Below, in pieces: positions 45,628-47,304 of a DNA stretch of 47,304 nt (position 1 is the first letter of the stretch; the number at the start of each line of letters is the position of its first letter). Under the pieces are notes generated by a model. That model did no database searches. It was not told where the DNA came from and was given only the letters and a program-made list of their open reading frames with translations. This DNA is from an uncultured Prevotellaceae bacterium. Its GTDB lineage: Bacteria; Bacteroidota; Bacteroidia; Bacteroidales; Bacteroidaceae. Location of the stretch: NCBI GenBank assembly GCA_946541745.1, contig CAMNJY010000003.1:1-47304 (forward strand), given 5' to 3'. Both the position numbers and the translations under genes were made by a program.

Positions 45628-46554
45628 ATGACCAACAATACCGACTACCGATACTGTCTGGACTCGCCCCGGGTGACCGGGCGACGCCAGCAGAAGACCA
45701 CCTGCCCGCAGTGCGGCAGGAAAAGCCTGGTGCGCTACGTTGACACGCACAACCTCTGCCAGTACGTCAGCAATCTGGTGGGACGCTGCGACCACGAACA
45801 CTCGTGCGGCTATCACTACCGCCCGTCAGAATACTTCAGCGACCACCCCTGGCTCGGCGACCGTCAGCCCACGGCTAAGAGGCCGTGGCTGCCGCCGCCG
45901 CCTGCGCCCCTGCAGCCGCTACCGATGAGGCTGGTCACTGAAAGTCACTCGCCGCATAGCACCCTGTGGCAATGGCTCAGCGGCGACTGCGCCCGCCGCC
46001 TGGGACTCGCCCCCGAGATGGTGCGGCGCGCCTACGAGAACTACTACGTGGGAGCCACCCGCGAGAGTGACGTCATCTACTGGCAGATAGACTGCCGACA
46101 GCGCGTGCGCACGGGTCACATCATGCAGTACGGCCCCGACGGCCACCGGCTGGGCTACCAGAACTGGGTACACAACAAGCTGAAGGAGCAAGGCCTGCTG
46201 CCCCGCGACTGGCCCCTCTACCAGTGCCTCTTCGGCGAGCATCTGTTGCCCTTCCGCAAGCAGGCCCACGTCTGCCTGGTAGAGAGCGAGAAGACGGCAC
46301 TCGTCATGGCCGCCCGCCATCCCGACCAGCTGTGGATAGCCACTGGCGGCTGTGGCGGCCTGTCTGCGGCCAGGTTGGAGTGTCTCCGCGGCCGGCGGGT
46401 GACCCTCTTTCCCGACAGCGGATGTCTGGAGAAGTGGCGCCAGCTGATGGGCATGACCACCGGCATCAGCTACAACTTCTGTGAGCAAATAGAAAGTTAC
46501 GCCGAAAACACCGACCTGGTCGACGTGCTGCTGGGCGAGGCACCCCCGCGATGA
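45628..46554 (+). CDS. DUF6371-like zinc-finger/toprim-like (primase-related) protein
   Basis: CPQCGRKSLVRYVDTHNLCQYVSNLVGRCDHEHSCGYHYRPSEYF; VCLVESEKTALVMAARHPDQLWIATGG toprim-like. Confidence 0.8.
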   Translation: MTNNTDYRYCLDSPRVTGRRQQKTTCPQCGRKSLVRYVDTHNLCQYVSNLVGRCDHEHSCGYHYRPSEYFSDHPWLGDRQPTAKRPWLPPPPAPLQPLPMRLVTESHSPHSTLWQWLSGDCARRLGLAPEMVRRAYENYYVGATRESDVIYWQIDCRQRVRTGHIMQYGPDGHRLGYQNWVHNKLKEQGLLPRDWPLYQCLFGEHLLPFRKQAHVCLVESEKTALVMAARHPDQLWIATGGCGGLSAARLECLRGRRVTLFPDSGCLEKWRQLMGMTTGISYNFCEQIESYAENTDLVDVLLGEAPPR

Positions 46555-46582
46555 TGGGCCACTGTTACACTACCCCCTTCAT

Positions 46583-46613
46583 AGCCTTGCTAACCATGCC
46601 GGTTAGCAAGGCT
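46583..46613 (+). other. Perfect 13-bp-stem hairpin
   Basis: agccttgctaacc atgcc ggttagcaaggct. Confidence 0.85.
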
Positions 46614-46723
46614 AACCGATAGGGTTGGCAGGACTAAACGGCAGGGTTGACAAATGGGTGTAAGTAGTACTTTAATTTTATGAGTATATTTAACTCATTT
46701 TAAGGAAATTATAGTGCTGAAAA

Positions 46724-46755
46724 TTTGCGTATCTCAGATAAATTCCGTACCTTTG
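46724..46755 (+). promoter_or_regulatory. Bacteroidetes promoter (TTTG ... TACCTTTG) upstream of HU-like gene
   Basis: TTTG 46724-46727; 20-bp spacer; TACCTTTG 46748-46755. Confidence 0.7.
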
Positions 46756-46844
46756 TAACTGTAATTCAAGGCCGAAGAATTTACACAGAGAGTAAGGTAA
46801 AAAGATTGTTTCATTTAAAAAATTCAAAGAAAGGATTAACGATT

Positions 46845-47304
46845 ATGGCAAGTGGAAAAGAAATCCCCATGTTGATTGACCTGTACAAGAACACGCGCAC
46901 GTCGAGCCGCACCTATGGCCAGTACTATGGCTACGTGTTTCCCCGCAAGGGGCTTAACCTGAAGGGCTTCGCCCGCCACATGACCGAGCACGGCAAGCGG
47001 GTGACCTACGAGGAGATGGTGCTCATCATCCTGCAGATGGTAGACTGCCTGAAGGAACTTATCTGCCAGGGCGTGCCTGTGAAGCTCGACGGCCTTGGCA
47101 CATTCTCGCCCGCCGTCGAGGGTACGGGTGCCGACAGCATCGAGGCGTACAACGTGACTGAGAACCTGAAGGGAGTACACATCAACTTCCGCCCAGAGGG
47201 TGCGGGCACCGACGACGAGAAGCTCACCAAGAAGGCGCTCATGGCCCGCTGCACGTTCCAGATGAACGACTACGTGGAGCTCATCGACAGCGGCAAGCGC
47301 GACA
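46845..47304 (+). CDS. HU-like DNA-binding protein (3' truncated by window; absent from ORF track)
   Basis: MASGKEIPMLIDLYKNTRTSSRTYGQYYGYVFPRKGLNLKGFARHMTEHGKRVTYEEMVLIILQMVDCLKELICQGVPVKLDGLGTFSPAVEG...; open to window end. Confidence 0.85.
   Translation, partial: MASGKEIPMLIDLYKNTRTSSRTYGQYYGYVFPRKGLNLKGFARHMTEHGKRVTYEEMVLIILQMVDCLKELICQGVPVKLDGLGTFSPAVEGTGADSIEAYNVTENLKGVHINFRPEGAGTDDEKLTKKALMARCTFQMNDYVELIDSGKRD

Overview
High-GC Bacteroidales-like (probably Prevotella/Segatella-type) chromosomal window. Left to right: (i) 3' end of a glycogen-branching/alpha-amylase-like gene and a DUF6057-like membrane protein; (ii) a compact type-II FAS/PKS-like cluster (about 1.49-11.42 kb) resembling aryl-polyene/flexirubin loci: FabG, several ketosynthases, KS-like/CLF proteins, 2 ACPs, O-methyltransferase, LPLAT, dehydratase, thioesterase, SMR-type transporter; (iii) a BtuF/FecCD-type uptake pair; (iv) a Y-family polymerase with a 59-aa YolD-like partner that is missing from the ORF track; (v) a very large nested inverted repeat, followed by a complete cargo-carrying IS1595-family transposon with 26-bp perfect TIRs and an 8-bp TSD; (vi) EamA transporter, Nim/PNPOx-like protein and PHP hydrolase; (vii) a beta-mannan-type PUL (about 21.2-42.3 kb: GH2, GH26, GH5, SGBPs, SusD, SusC, CE7, GH26, GH130, GPH transporter, AGE epimerase); (viii) an AT-rich orphan gene, a cluster of RGTCAAA iteron-like heptamers, a RepA-like AAA ATPase, a DUF6371/toprim-like protein and an HU-like gene open at the window end. 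The most unusual signals are non-coding: an 87-bp inverted copy of part of the downstream GPH transporter gene held between inverted (GGTTAA)n arrays, REPIN-like palindromes translated into protein termini, and the iteron-like array. No rRNA, tRNA or CRISPR array was recognised. All calls come from reading the sequence; no database search was run.
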